Below are positions 36,284-48,578 of a stretch of 64,000 bases of DNA, in pieces (positions within the stretch are counted from its first letter, which is position 1; each line of letters starts with the position of its first letter). The DNA comes from Thermus oshimai DSM 12092. GTDB taxonomy: Bacteria; Deinococcota; Deinococci; Deinococcales; Thermaceae. The stretch covers positions 62,001 through 126,000 of the forward strand of contig NZ_KB890621.1 in assembly GCF_000373145.1 (NCBI RefSeq), read 5' to 3'. The notes beneath the pieces were generated by a model, which was not told where the DNA came from, did not search any database, and worked only from the letters and a program-made list of their open reading frames with translations. The position numbers and the translations under genes are program-made.

Positions 36284-37548
36284 TCCGCATCGCGTTTGTG
36301 GGCGCCGGCAATGCGGTTTTTGGCCGCACCTTTCTCTTAGACCTCTTCCTCTCCCCCTTGGAGGAGGTGGAGGTGCGCCTGGTGGACCCCGAAGGGGACC
36401 GCCTAGCCCGGCTGGTGCGCTTGGGAGAGAAGTTCCGGGAAGAGGGGCCCAAAGCCGTTTACCTCCGCCCTCTGCCCCTGCCGGAGGCCCTGAGGGGAGC
36501 CCACGTCCTGGTCTTCGCTGCGGATGTGGGGGGAGAGGAGGTCCTGAGGCAGGACTACGAGACGGCGTTGGCCTTTGGGGTGGACCAGTCTATCGGCGAT
36601 ACCCTGGGCCCGGGGGGGCTCATGAAGTTCCTCCGCCTGCTCCCCCTCCTGGAGGAGGTGGCGGAAGGGTTTCAGGGAGAGCTTATCCTGAACTACGCCA
36701 ACCCCCTGACCGCCGTGACCGCCTTTTTGGCGCGGAAAGGGCATAGGGCGCTGGGCCTTTGCCACTCCATTGCCGAAACCGCCCGTACCCTGGCGGGCTA
36801 CCTGGGCTTTTCGGAAGGGGAGCTGGACTACCTGGCGGGAGGGGTTAACCATCTTTCCTGGTTTGTCCGCCTAGCCCATGGGGGGGAGGACCTTTACCCC
36901 CGCCTCCGGGCCCTGGCCCAGCAGGAGGATTACTGGGAGCTGGACCCGGTGCGGTTTGAGCTCTTGCGCGTCTTTGGCCTCTTCCCTTCGGAGTCCAGCG
37001 GACACGTTTCCGAATACCTGCCCTACTTCCGCAAGCGGCCGGAGATCATGGCCCGCTATGTCCGTTCCGGGTATAGGGGAGAGAGCGGGTTTTACCCCCG
37101 CCACCACCTCCGCTTTGTGGAGGAGGCCCTGCGGGAGGAGGAGGCTTGGCTTCGCGGCGCCTACCCAAAATCCCCCAGCGGGGAGTATGCGGTACCGGTG
37201 TTGGAGGCCTTCTTCTTGGGGAGGGCGTTCCGCCTTTACGCTACCCACCTCGAGACCCGGGTCCCTGGGCTCCTGGCCGGTTTTCCCGCGGAGGCCCCCT
37301 TGCGCCTCCCCGCCTGGAAGGGGGAGGAGGTCCTCCTCCCCCCGGGTCCCCTGGCCCTAAGCCGGCATGCTCAGGAGGTTCAGGCCCTTTGGGTGGAGGG
37401 GGCTCTAGGGCATGACCCCAGCCTTCTCCTTCAGGGCCTGGCCTTGGATCCCCTCACGGCGGCGGTGCTGGACCTCAGGGGAATAGAGGCCCTCTTTCGC
37501 AGGCTGGTAGAGGCCGGAAAGGGCCTTCTCCCTTCTTGGGTAACGTAG
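36280..37548 (+). CDS. Family 4 glycoside hydrolase (NAD- and Mn-dependent)
   Basis: GH4 enzyme of 422 aa. This family cleaves glycosides by an oxidation-elimination mechanism using NAD+ and a divalent metal. The cofactor motif is AFVGAGNAVFGRTFLLDL at the N-terminus. LNYANPLTAVTAF near residue 145, GLCHSIAET near residue 162 (metal Cys) and GGVNHLSWFVRL near residue 188 (metal His) are all present. It is closer to the alpha-galactosidase (MelA) branch than to 6-phospho-glucosidases by these motifs, but the substrate is open. GTG start overlaps the upstream stop. Last gene of the nagA operon. Confidence 0.85.
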   Translation: MIRIAFVGAGNAVFGRTFLLDLFLSPLEEVEVRLVDPEGDRLARLVRLGEKFREEGPKAVYLRPLPLPEALRGAHVLVFAADVGGEEVLRQDYETALAFGVDQSIGDTLGPGGLMKFLRLLPLLEEVAEGFQGELILNYANPLTAVTAFLARKGHRALGLCHSIAETARTLAGYLGFSEGELDYLAGGVNHLSWFVRLAHGGEDLYPRLRALAQQEDYWELDPVRFELLRVFGLFPSESSGHVSEYLPYFRKRPEIMARYVRSGYRGESGFYPRHHLRFVEEALREEEAWLRGAYPKSPSGEYAVPVLEAFFLGRAFRLYATHLETRVPGLLAGFPAEAPLRLPAWKGEEVLLPPGPLALSRHAQEVQALWVEGALGHDPSLLLQGLALDPLTAAVLDLRGIEALFRRLVEAGKGLLPSWVT

Positions 37549-37710
37549 CGGGTTCGTGCCTTGCCCTTGCAAAGCGGGGGGAAGCGCTAAAGCCCCATGC
37601 CGATGGGGAGGCCGTTAGGTCAGGGGGAACTGGCCCGAAGGAAAAGCAAGGGGACAGAGCAGAGGGCTTCCGGGCAAGGCCCCGCACCTAAAGGCCAGGC
37701 GACTTCCTCC

Positions 37711-37805
37711 CTAGGGCTTGGGCACCCGGTCCACGAAGGCGTTGGTGTCGGTGCGCTTGAATTCGAGGCGGACCCGGCGATGCCTTTGTTTGGGTCTTCA
37801 GGGTG
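37711..37805 (-). pseudogene. Remnant of an ABC substrate-binding protein C-terminus
   Basis: The minus strand reads RRVRLEFKRTDTNAFVDRVPKP then TAG. This matches the last residues of the intact binding protein encoded at 45186-46175 (RARIDLKRTYTNAFVDRVPKQ). A frameshifted DPN just upstream corresponds to its DPNV. Only about 30 codons survive and no start exists. It faces the same way as the intact homologue and the two bracket the efflux cluster. Confidence 0.7.
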
Positions 37806-38232
37806 TGGGCTTCCTAACCTTGGGCTAACACGGGGGGATTAGCCTGAGGGAGTGGGATACCTCAGAACTTGCACCTATATTTCTCTGAGGTTTATGCAGG
37901 TGAGCTGCTGCAAAGGGGCCGTCGGTTTCCCGTTGGGTAACGGGTGGCATGAAGCTCGTGGCCCTCTTCTTCCTTTCCCGTATTTTCGCTCTTTGGCCAA
38001 GCGCCCGCCTCCCCACTTCCTTCAAGCCCACCTTTCTCGTCACGGGCCAAGGCGGAGCCAGACCTCAGCACGCCGGGATGGGATCTCTCTCCGCCTCCTC
38101 CCACTTCCTCCTCGATTCCCTGGCATCCTAGCTGGGAATCCCCATCTAGGTGGCCGATGCTGCCCCAAGGGGACCTTTTCAGGTTGGACTTGGTATCTTC
38201 CCCTTCTTCTCCTTGGGCAGGGGGTGCTGGGG
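37806..38232. other. Gene-poor leader region before the efflux operon
   Basis: No convincing gene. TTGCAC near 37873 and TTATGC 17 bp later could be a plus-strand promoter. CCCGTT-GGGT-AACGGG (37929-37944) is a small hairpin. An open frame covers the whole stretch in phase with tolC, but its translation is not family-like, so I treat it as leader DNA. The GC content and codon-free texture suggest decayed sequence. Confidence 0.4.
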
Positions 38233-39534
38233 ATGCGGGTTTTGAGGTACCCAGTACTCCTGGCTTTTATCCTTTGGACCTTCTCTTCCACCTCAGCCCA
38301 GGGCCTTACCTGGCAGGAAGCCCTCAATGTTCTTTGGACTAGTCCTGAGGCCCAGGCCTTGGAGGCCCAGTACCGCTCAGCCGAGGTTGCTTACGCCAAA
38401 GCCCTGGCGGCGGTGGGTTTCCAGGTCTTGGGGGGTGGGGGCTATGCCTACACAGAGGGGACGGGCCAGGCAACCCTTCAGGCCAGCCTGAGCCTAGGGG
38501 TTCTTCCCTATAGCCCTGCTAGCGAGGCCCTTAGGGCTGCTAGGAAAGCCCTAGAGCGGGCAGAGCTCAGCCTGAGGGCCGGGAAGATGGATCTGGTTCT
38601 CACCCTGGCCCAACGCTACTACGCGGCTTACCTGGCGGGGAAAAACCTGGAGGTGGCCCAGAAGGCTCTGGAGGTAGCCCAAAGCGCCTACCGGGCGGCC
38701 CAGGCCCGACGGGCCCAAGGACAGCTTGCCCCTTCGGGCCTCCTCCAAGCGGAGGCCGACCTTAAGGCGGCGGAGGCGGCTTTGGCTCAAGCCGAGGCGG
38801 ATCGGGTGGCAAGTCTGGCGGCCCTTTATGCCCTGCTGGGACGCCCGGTAGGTCTGGACCCCGCCACCCCTCCTCCGGAGACCCTGCCCTCTGTACCCGA
38901 TCTGGAAACGGCCCTCCGTGGGCTTTCCAGCCTGCCCGAGGTGGCCCGAGCCCAAAACACCCTGGAGGACGCTCAAGCCAGCTTGACCTACGCTGAGCGG
39001 AGCCGTTTCCTCCCCCAGGGGAGCCTGATCTTGGCCTACGGCCAGGGCACAGGGGCCTCTAGTTTGGGGTTGAACCTTAACCTAGCCACCGGTACCCTGA
39101 GCGTAAGCGGTACCTACGCTCCGGGTGCGGGAGGAAGCGGACGCTTCCAGGCTAGCCTAAGCCTGGCCCTGCCCCTGGTGGACCCTGGCGGGGAAGCCCA
39201 GGTGGCCGCGGCCAAGGCGGCTTTAGAGGGGGCTCTGGCCGCTTTGGATCAGGCTCGCTTTTCTGCAGAAGCCACCCTAAGGGGGCGTTTGGCCGCCTAC
39301 CGGGCAGCGTTGGACCAGCTCGAGGCCGCCCAGGCTGCACACCGAGCGGCGGTGCAGGGGGAGGAGGAAGCCCGTCTCCGCCTGCAGGCGGGCCTCATCT
39401 CCCCCCTGGAACTGGCCCAGGCCCAACTGGCCCGCCTACGAGCGGCCTACGCCGTGGAAAGCGCTCGGGTAAGCGCCTATCTGGCCTGGCTGGCCCTACA
39501 ACGGGCCCAAGGCCAGCTGGAGGTGGAACAGTGA
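38233..39534 (+). CDS. TolC-family outer-membrane efflux protein
   Basis: Outer-membrane channel subunit of 433 aa. It has a signal peptide (MRVLRYPVLLAFILW to SAQG). Two repeats of long alpha-helical hairpins follow (alanine-, glutamine- and leucine-rich, about residues 90-190 and 320-430), each preceded by beta segments such as GQATLQASLSLG and GRFQASLSLALPLVDPGG. These strands should form the barrel. ATG 38233 fits the signal peptide; no classical Shine-Dalgarno apart from GGGGG ten bases up. First of a four-gene RND efflux operon, overlapping the next gene by 4 bp. Confidence 0.85.
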   Translation: MRVLRYPVLLAFILWTFSSTSAQGLTWQEALNVLWTSPEAQALEAQYRSAEVAYAKALAAVGFQVLGGGGYAYTEGTGQATLQASLSLGVLPYSPASEALRAARKALERAELSLRAGKMDLVLTLAQRYYAAYLAGKNLEVAQKALEVAQSAYRAAQARRAQGQLAPSGLLQAEADLKAAEAALAQAEADRVASLAALYALLGRPVGLDPATPPPETLPSVPDLETALRGLSSLPEVARAQNTLEDAQASLTYAERSRFLPQGSLILAYGQGTGASSLGLNLNLATGTLSVSGTYAPGAGGSGRFQASLSLALPLVDPGGEAQVAAAKAALEGALAALDQARFSAEATLRGRLAAYRAALDQLEAAQAAHRAAVQGEEEARLRLQAGLISPLELAQAQLARLRAAYAVESARVSAYLAWLALQRAQGQLEVEQ

Positions 39535-40568
39535 GAAATTTTTGGAAAGTGGTTTTCCCGTTGCTCCTTTCCCCCTCTTTGGCCCAACCGGCTTCCATGA
39601 CCCTGGCCGATGCCCTGCGACAAGCCTTAGAGACGGGACCGGGTCTGCAGGCGGCCCAGGTGGCCCTGCAAAACGCTGAATTGCAGCTACGGGCTAGGGA
39701 GGCGGATCCCACCACCCTTATCCTGGACCTGACCCGGGCCCGGCAAGCCTACGCCCTAGCCCAGGCCAACCTAGCCTACGCCCGGCTTCAGGTCCTGCAG
39801 GGGGTGGTGAACACCTATCTGGCCCTCTACGAGAACCAAGAAAACCTCAAGCTCCAAGAGGCCCAGGTGGCCTTGGCCGAGCGCAACCTCCAGGTGGCCA
39901 AGGCCCGGCAGGCCGTGGGCAACGCCACCCCCTTGGACGTGGCCCGGGCCCAGGCCAGCTTGGACAGCGCTCGCCAGACTTTGGCCACCCTTCAAGGACA
40001 AAGGCCCATCCTGGCTGGGCAGTTGGCTGTCCAGCTAGGGCTTTCCGATCTGGGCCCCGTGGTTCTAGCGGCCCCACCGGAGCCACCTTCCCTGACGGCG
40101 CCCCTCGAGGACCTGGAGGTGGGCTTGGCTGACCGGATCCCTTCTCTCCTCCAGGCCCGGCAGGCGGTGGAATACGATGAACTCCAGGTGAAGCTTTACG
40201 ACAACGATTACACGCCGGCGCTAACCCTGAGGACGGCCCAGCTGGCCTTGGAAAACGATCGGAAAGCACTGGATCTGGCCCAGAAAAACGCCCTCACCAG
40301 CCTACGGAACGCCTATGAGGCTGCCCGGGCAGCCTATGGAGCTATCGCCTTGGCCCAGGCGAGCCTCCAAAACGCCCAGAAAGTTCTGGAGCAGGACCAG
40401 GCCGCCTTCAGGGCGGGCACGGTCTCCGCTCTCCAGCTTCAAGCGGACCAGGTCTCGGTTATGACCGCGGCCTACGCCCTCCTTCAGGCTAAAAACAGCT
40501 ACCTAAGAGCCCTGGTGGCCCTCTCCCTGGCAGCGGGGCAGGACCTTACTGGGCTTCTGCCCCAGTAG
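39531..40568 (+). CDS. Short TolC-like efflux protein, apparently lacking barrel strands
   Basis: Second TolC-like protein, 345 aa. It has a signal peptide (MRNFWKVVFPLLLSPSLAQ) and begins with the family pattern MTLADALRQALETGPGLQAAQ. Nearly all of the rest is alpha-helical hairpin. Where a normal TolC has two pairs of beta strands, this one passes directly from LKLYDNDYTPALTL into helix, and the first repeat is equally short. About 90 residues are missing compared with its neighbour. GTG 39531 overlaps the upstream stop. It could form mixed trimers with the longer protein or act in the periplasm. Confidence 0.78.
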   Translation: MRNFWKVVFPLLLSPSLAQPASMTLADALRQALETGPGLQAAQVALQNAELQLRAREADPTTLILDLTRARQAYALAQANLAYARLQVLQGVVNTYLALYENQENLKLQEAQVALAERNLQVAKARQAVGNATPLDVARAQASLDSARQTLATLQGQRPILAGQLAVQLGLSDLGPVVLAAPPEPPSLTAPLEDLEVGLADRIPSLLQARQAVEYDELQVKLYDNDYTPALTLRTAQLALENDRKALDLAQKNALTSLRNAYEAARAAYGAIALAQASLQNAQKVLEQDQAAFRAGTVSALQLQADQVSVMTAAYALLQAKNSYLRALVALSLAAGQDLTGLLPQ

Positions 40569-40580
40569 CGGAGGTGACGT

Positions 40581-41885
40581 ATGGTGCGGCAGATCGCCCT
40601 TTTGCTCCTCGCCCTTCTCCTCGGGGCCCTCGCGGGCTGGAGCCTGGCCCCCAAGGAGAGTAGGGTGCAGGAAGCCCCCACCACCCCTGGTGCCGGTGCT
40701 CCTTCCGGCGCCTCGGGCCGCCAGGCCCGCCCGGGCCTGGGAACGGCGATGACGGTGGAGCTGGTCCAGGTGGAACGGGGCCCCCTTACAGCTGAGCGCC
40801 AGGCTCCTGGGGTGGTGGTGGCCACCACCAGCCGGGTCTCGGCGCAGGTGGGAGGGGTTGTGGCCCAGGTTCTCAAACCCGCAGGCAGCCAGGTGGTTCA
40901 GGGGGAGACGGTGGTTCTGCTGGATCGGACCCCCCTTGAGCTGGCCCTAGCCAGCGCCCGCGCCGCCTTGGCTCAGGCGGAGATCGCCTTGCAGAGCCAG
41001 ACCCGGGCGATAGCCGAGGCCCGAGCCCGGTTGGAAAGCCAGCTTCGGGCAGCCCAGGCGGCCTACCGGGTGGCCCAAAGCACCTACGAGGCCACACGGC
41101 GCACCTTTGAGCTGGGAGGCGCCTCGAGGGTGGAGCTGGAAAACGCCCAGGCCACCTTGGCCCAGGCCCAGGCCAACTTGGAAGCTGCCCAGGCTGCCTT
41201 GGCCCAGAACGAGCGCGCAGGGAAGGAGACCTTGGCCCAGCTCCGCCTGCAGGTGGAAGCCGCCCGCGTCCAGGTGGCCCAAGCGGAGCGGAACCTGGGC
41301 TTGGCCGCCATCCGGGCCCCCTTCACCGGGGAGGTGACCGGTGTGAACGTGGCGCCGGGAGAGTACCTGGGGATGGGGGGAGTGGCCTTTACCCTTGCCG
41401 CACAGGAACGCCGAGTCCAATTCAGCCTGCCCCCTGCCGACGCGGCCAGCCTCTCCCCAGGGTCTGACCTGACCTTCGTGGCCGAAGGACAGACCTATAC
41501 CCTTCGGGTGGAGCAGAACCCCAAGGCCCCTAGCGGGGGCCAAGTCACCCTTTTGGCCCGCTTTGCCCAGGGTGCACCTAACCTCCCCTTGGGGACCACA
41601 GGTATGGTCCGTTACCGCCTGACCTTGGCCCAGGGGCTCCTCCTGCCCGTGGTAGCCCTCAGCGTGGAGGGGAACACCGCCTACGTTTTCCAGGTGGAAG
41701 GAGAGGTGGTTCGGCGACGCCAGGTGACCGTCTTGGCGCAGTCCGGGGACCTGGCTGTGGTGGAAGGGCCGCTGGCCCCAGGGGATCGAGTGGTTTTGAA
41801 CCCGCCGCCCGGCCTTCTAGACGGTAGCCGGGTGCGCACCACCTCGGGGCAGCCCGGATCCCAGCCCCGTAGGGGAGGTGACTAG
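40581..41885 (+). CDS. RND efflux periplasmic adaptor (membrane fusion protein)
   Basis: Adaptor of 434 aa linking the RND pump to the outer-membrane channel. An N-terminal anchor (IALLLLALLLGALAGWSL) is followed by a first lipoyl half (GVVVATTSRVSAQVGGVVAQVL, about 73-95), a long coiled-coil hairpin of Ala/Gln/Glu-rich helices (about 120-235), the second lipoyl half (AAIRAPFTGEVTGVNVAPGE near 243) and beta-barrel domains. GGAGGTG precedes the ATG by four bases. The next gene begins at the base directly after its stop codon. Confidence 0.88.
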   Translation: MVRQIALLLLALLLGALAGWSLAPKESRVQEAPTTPGAGAPSGASGRQARPGLGTAMTVELVQVERGPLTAERQAPGVVVATTSRVSAQVGGVVAQVLKPAGSQVVQGETVVLLDRTPLELALASARAALAQAEIALQSQTRAIAEARARLESQLRAAQAAYRVAQSTYEATRRTFELGGASRVELENAQATLAQAQANLEAAQAALAQNERAGKETLAQLRLQVEAARVQVAQAERNLGLAAIRAPFTGEVTGVNVAPGEYLGMGGVAFTLAAQERRVQFSLPPADAASLSPGSDLTFVAEGQTYTLRVEQNPKAPSGGQVTLLARFAQGAPNLPLGTTGMVRYRLTLAQGLLLPVVALSVEGNTAYVFQVEGEVVRRRQVTVLAQSGDLAVVEGPLAPGDRVVLNPPPGLLDGSRVRTTSGQPGSQPRRGGD

Positions 41886-45173
<3,288 letters not shown>

Positions 45174-45185
45174 CTAAGGGGATTT

Positions 45186-46175
45186 TCACTGTTTCGGAAC
45201 TCGGTCCACAAAAGCGTTGGTGTAGGTGCGCTTGAGGTCTATCCGGGCCCGCTGCACGTTGGGGTCAAAGGCGGAGAGGACGGTGAGGGGGCGCAAGGGG
45301 GCGGTGTCGCTGAAGCGGCCCGTGGGGGAGAAGGACTCCAGGGAGTTCCTGAGGACCTTGAGGTAAAGGGCCCGGTCCCCCAGGAAGTACTCCTCGGGGA
45401 GGACCGCGGCGATCTCCTCGGGGGTCTTCCCCTGCATCCAGCGGAGGCCCCGCACCATGGCGTTCACCAGGCGCTGGGCGGTGTCGGGGTTGCGGTCCAG
45501 CCAGGCCCGGGTGGTGTAGAGCACGGCCGCGGGGTACTCCCCGCCCAGGACCTCTCGGGTGCCCCGGGTGGAGCGGGTGTCCGCCAGGACCTTGATGAGG
45601 CCCCGCTCCTCCAGGAGGGTGATGGCGGGCTCCACGTTGGAGATGGCCTCCACCTGCCGGTTCTGCACCGCGGCCACCGCCTGGGCCCCCACGGAAACCC
45701 CCACCACGGCCACGTCCGTGGGCTTGAGCCCGTTCTTCACCAGGAGGTAGTTCAGGAAGAAGTGGGTGGAGCTCCCAGGGGCGGTGACCCCCACCCGCCG
45801 CCCCTTGAGGTCGGCCACGGAGCGGATCTGGTCCGCGAGGTCGCTCCGCACCCCCAGGACGATGGCCGGGTAGCGCCCCACCTGGACGAAGGCCACGATG
45901 TCCCGGCCCTGGGCTTGCATCTGGATGGTGTGGTCGTAGAAGCCCATGACCACCTCCACGCTGCCCCCGATGAGGGCCTGGAGGGCCCGGGAGCCCGCCT
46001 GGAGGTCCTGGATGACCACGTCCAGGCCCTCCTCCTTGAAGTAGCCCAGCCGCTCCACCACCGTGAGGGGGAGGTAGACCACCGCGGTCTTCCCCCCCAC
46101 GCCCAGGACCACCCGCTTCTGGGCCAGCCCGAAGGCCAGTAGCACCGCCAAAAACACCAGGACTGCGCGCTTCAC
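45186..46175 (-). CDS. NitT/TauT-type ABC substrate-binding protein
   Basis: Periplasmic binding protein of 329 aa in the NMT1/SsuA-like family. After a signal peptide (MKRAVLVFLAVLLAFGLA) it shows the family pattern VYLPLTVVERLGYFKEEGLDVVIQ and later VADLKGRRVGVTAPGSSTHFFL near residue 125. Ligands of this family include sulfonates, nitrate, pyrimidines and aromatic acids. GTG 46175 overlaps the permease stop by 4 bp. It is last in the cyclase-ATPase-permease-SBP operon. A broken copy of its 3' end lies at 37711-37805. Confidence 0.87.
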   Translation of the reverse strand: MKRAVLVFLAVLLAFGLAQKRVVLGVGGKTAVVYLPLTVVERLGYFKEEGLDVVIQDLQAGSRALQALIGGSVEVVMGFYDHTIQMQAQGRDIVAFVQVGRYPAIVLGVRSDLADQIRSVADLKGRRVGVTAPGSSTHFFLNYLLVKNGLKPTDVAVVGVSVGAQAVAAVQNRQVEAISNVEPAITLLEERGLIKVLADTRSTRGTREVLGGEYPAAVLYTTRAWLDRNPDTAQRLVNAMVRGLRWMQGKTPEEIAAVLPEEYFLGDRALYLKVLRNSLESFSPTGRFSDTAPLRPLTVLSAFDPNVQRARIDLKRTYTNAFVDRVPKQ

Positions 46176-46945
46176 CTTTGCCCTCCTTCCCCCTGGGGGC
46201 GCCAGACGAGGAGCCTCCGCTCCAGGGCGCCCACCAGAGCGTCCAGCACCAGCACGAAGGCCATGAGCACCACCATCCCCGCGAAGACCCCGGTGGTGTC
46301 AAAGACCCCTTCCGCCTGGGCGATGAGGTAGCCCAGGCCCGCGGCGGAGCCCAGGTACTCCCCCACCACCGCCCCGATGACCGCGAAGCCGATGGAGGTC
46401 CTTAAGGAGCTGAAGATCCAGCTGGCCGCCGAGGGCAGGTAGACGTGGCGGAGGAGGTGGAAGCGGGTGGCCCCCAGGAGGCGGGCGTTCTGGAGCACCA
46501 CCGGGCTCACCTCCTTCACCCCCTGGTAGGTGTTGAAGAAGGCCACGAAGAAGACCAGGGTCACCCCCAGGGCCACCTTGGAGAGGACCCCGAGGCCGAA
46601 CCAGAGGGTGAAGATGGGGGCCAGGACCACCCGGGGGATGGCGTTCAAGGCCTTCACGTAGGGGTCCAGCACCGCGGCCACCCCGGGGGCCAGGGCCAGC
46701 CAGAGCCCGAAGACCACCCCCAGGAGGGTGCCGATGGCGAAGGCCAGGAGCATCTCCAGGGTGGTCACGTAGAGGTGGGGGTAGACCTCCCCCGTGCTGA
46801 ACCAGCGGTGGACGCGGGCGGCGATGGCCGAGGGCTGGGAGAAGAAGAAGGGGTCCAGGCGGCCGGTCCTCGAGGCCCACTCCCAGAGGGCGAGGAGGGC
46901 CAGGAGGAGGCCCGCCTGCCAGGCCCTGACCCTAAGCCCCCGCAT
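46172..46945 (-). CDS. NitT/TauT-type ABC permease
   Basis: Inner-membrane permease of 257 aa with six predicted helices. The EAA-type loop is in LQNARLLGATRFHLLRHVYLPSAASWI (about residues 150-176), and AFAIGTLLGVVFGL and LNAIPRVVLAPIFTLWFG near residue 92 are typical of the SsuC/TauC branch. It overlaps the ATPase gene by 14 bp and the binding-protein gene by 4 bp. It moves the ligand delivered by the SBP into the cell. Confidence 0.88.
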   Translation of the reverse strand: MRGLRVRAWQAGLLLALLALWEWASRTGRLDPFFFSQPSAIAARVHRWFSTGEVYPHLYVTTLEMLLAFAIGTLLGVVFGLWLALAPGVAAVLDPYVKALNAIPRVVLAPIFTLWFGLGVLSKVALGVTLVFFVAFFNTYQGVKEVSPVVLQNARLLGATRFHLLRHVYLPSAASWIFSSLRTSIGFAVIGAVVGEYLGSAAGLGYLIAQAEGVFDTTGVFAGMVVLMAFVLVLDALVGALERRLLVWRPQGEGGQR

Positions 46946-47705
46946 GGGCCCGCATCACCTCCCCCCTCAGGAGGTCCCAGATCTCCCGGTGGAGCCTCAG
47001 GAACTCGGGCGTGAGCCGGATCTCCGCCACGTCCCGGGGCCGGGGCAGGGGGATGGGGAAGTCCCCGATGGGCCTCGAGGCCGGCCCCGCGGCGAGGACC
47101 ACCACCCGGTCGGAGAGGGCGATGGCCTCCTCCAGGTCGTGGGTCACGAAGAGCACGGTCTTGCGGTCCTCCTGCCAGAGCCTGAGGAGCTCGTTTTCCA
47201 TGAGCTGCCGGGTCTGGATGTCCAGGGCGGAAAAGGGCTCGTCCATGAGGAGGAGCTTGGGATCCGCGATGAGCACCTGGGCCAGGCCCACCCGCTTGCG
47301 CATCCCTCCCGAGAGCTGGTGGGGGTAGCGGTCGGGAAAGCGCTCCAGGCCCACCTTGGCGAGCCAAGCCCGGGCGCGGGCCCGGGCCTCCTTCAGGGGC
47401 ACCCCCCGGAAGAGGAGGGGCAGGGCCACGTTGTCCAGGGCGGTCTTCCAGGGCAGGATGGCGTCCTGCTGGAAGAGGTAGCCCGCCTTGGGGTTCAGGC
47501 CCCTCAAGGGGCGCCCTTCCAGAAGGACCTCCCCCCGGGTGGGGGGGAGGAGGCCCGCGGCTACGTTGAGGAGGGTGCTCTTCCCGCACCCCGTGGGCCC
47601 CACCAGGCTCACGAACTCCCCCTCCGAGACCCGCAGGCTCACCCCCTCCACGGCCACGTAGGCCCCGAAGGCCACGGCCACCTGGCGGAACTCCAGGAAG
47701 GCCAT
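46932..47705 (-). CDS. NitT/TauT-type ABC ATPase
   Basis: Cytosolic ATP-binding subunit of 257 aa. Walker A is VGPTGCGKSTLLNVAAGL near residue 35, the Q-loop YLFQQDAILPW near 82, the signature LSGGMRKRVGLAQVLI near 133, Walker B KLLLMDEPFSALD near 155 and the H-loop FVTHDLEEA. All are intact. It starts one base after the cyclase gene ends and overlaps the permease gene. Confidence 0.92.
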   Translation of the reverse strand: MAFLEFRQVAVAFGAYVAVEGVSLRVSEGEFVSLVGPTGCGKSTLLNVAAGLLPPTRGEVLLEGRPLRGLNPKAGYLFQQDAILPWKTALDNVALPLLFRGVPLKEARARARAWLAKVGLERFPDRYPHQLSGGMRKRVGLAQVLIADPKLLLMDEPFSALDIQTRQLMENELLRLWQEDRKTVLFVTHDLEEAIALSDRVVVLAAGPASRPIGDFPIPLPRPRDVAEIRLTPEFLRLHREIWDLLRGEVMRAHAGA

Positions 47706-48515
47706 CTACCACACCGCCAGGGCCCGCACCGGCCCCCCGGAGGCCCCCCGGTGCTTGGGGCCCCCCACCAGGATGAGGGCCCCCGCGGGGGGCACCTGGG
47801 CCAGGTTGGCCAGGTTCTCCAGGCCGTACTTCCCCGCCCCCAGGAGGGTGAGGTGGGCCTTGAAGTCCTTGGAGGGGCCATAGTCCAGGGAGAGGGTGTC
47901 CACCCCTACCCCCACGATCTCCCGCTCCTCCACCAGGAAGGCCGCGGCCTCGGGGGAGAAGCCGGGGAAGTGGAGGGTGCCCGAGGCGTCCTGGTTCAGG
48001 AAGGCCTTGGGGTCCCGCCAGCGGGCCTCCCAGCCGGAGTGCAGGGCCACGAAGGCCCCCTTGGGCAGGCGGCCGTGTTGCCGTTCGTAGGCCAGGAGGT
48101 CGTCCACCGTGACCTGGGCGTCGGGGTCCTTGGCCGCCTTCTCGTGGATGTGGACCACCGCCAGGGGGGCGATGAGCCGCTCCACCGGGAGCCGTTCCGC
48201 GGTGAGCCCCCCTTCCGCGAAGTGGGCGGGGGCGTCCATGTGAGTGCCGGAGTGCTCCCAAAGGTCCAGCCGGTTGCCGTAGTAGCCGTTCTGGCGCACG
48301 GTGACCAGGGTGGTGATGCGCATGGGCTCGGCCCCTGGGAAGAGGGGGATCTCGGGGGAGAGCTCGTGGGTGAGGTCCACCACCCGGCGGAAGGCCTTGC
48401 CGGGGACCTCCGCCTGGGCCAGGGCGGGGGCCGCCAAAAGCCCCAGCCCCGCGCCCAGGAAGGCCCGCCGGGAAAGGGCGCGGTTCACCGCATCCATCAC
48501 CAAGGGGGCGCACAT
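47706..48515 (-). CDS. Cyclase-family (kynurenine formamidase-like) metal hydrolase, Tat-exported
   Basis: Hydrolase of 269 aa. The N-terminus has a twin-arginine signal (LSRRAFLGAGLGLLAAPALA, about residues 14-33), so it acts outside the cytoplasm. The metal site HSGTHMDAPAHF near residue 88 is the cyclase-family signature (HxGTHxDxPxH), and GVGVDTLSLDYG near 200 is also typical. AAAGGAGG sits five bases before the ATG. As first gene of the ABC operon it may hydrolyse an amide or lactone outside the cell so that the product can be imported (inference). Confidence 0.85.
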   Translation of the reverse strand: MCAPLVMDAVNRALSRRAFLGAGLGLLAAPALAQAEVPGKAFRRVVDLTHELSPEIPLFPGAEPMRITTLVTVRQNGYYGNRLDLWEHSGTHMDAPAHFAEGGLTAERLPVERLIAPLAVVHIHEKAAKDPDAQVTVDDLLAYERQHGRLPKGAFVALHSGWEARWRDPKAFLNQDASGTLHFPGFSPEAAAFLVEEREIVGVGVDTLSLDYGPSKDFKAHLTLLGAGKYGLENLANLAQVPPAGALILVGGPKHRGASGGPVRALAVW

Positions 48516-48578
48516 CTTGGCCTCCTTTGGAGGAGGAGGTTACCACACCCCTTCCCGGGCGGGCAAGCCCCACGGGTG

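Noticed and set aside
37852-38232. N-terminal extension of the first TolC protein
   Set aside because: The signal peptide begins at 38233; the upstream translation is not family-like.
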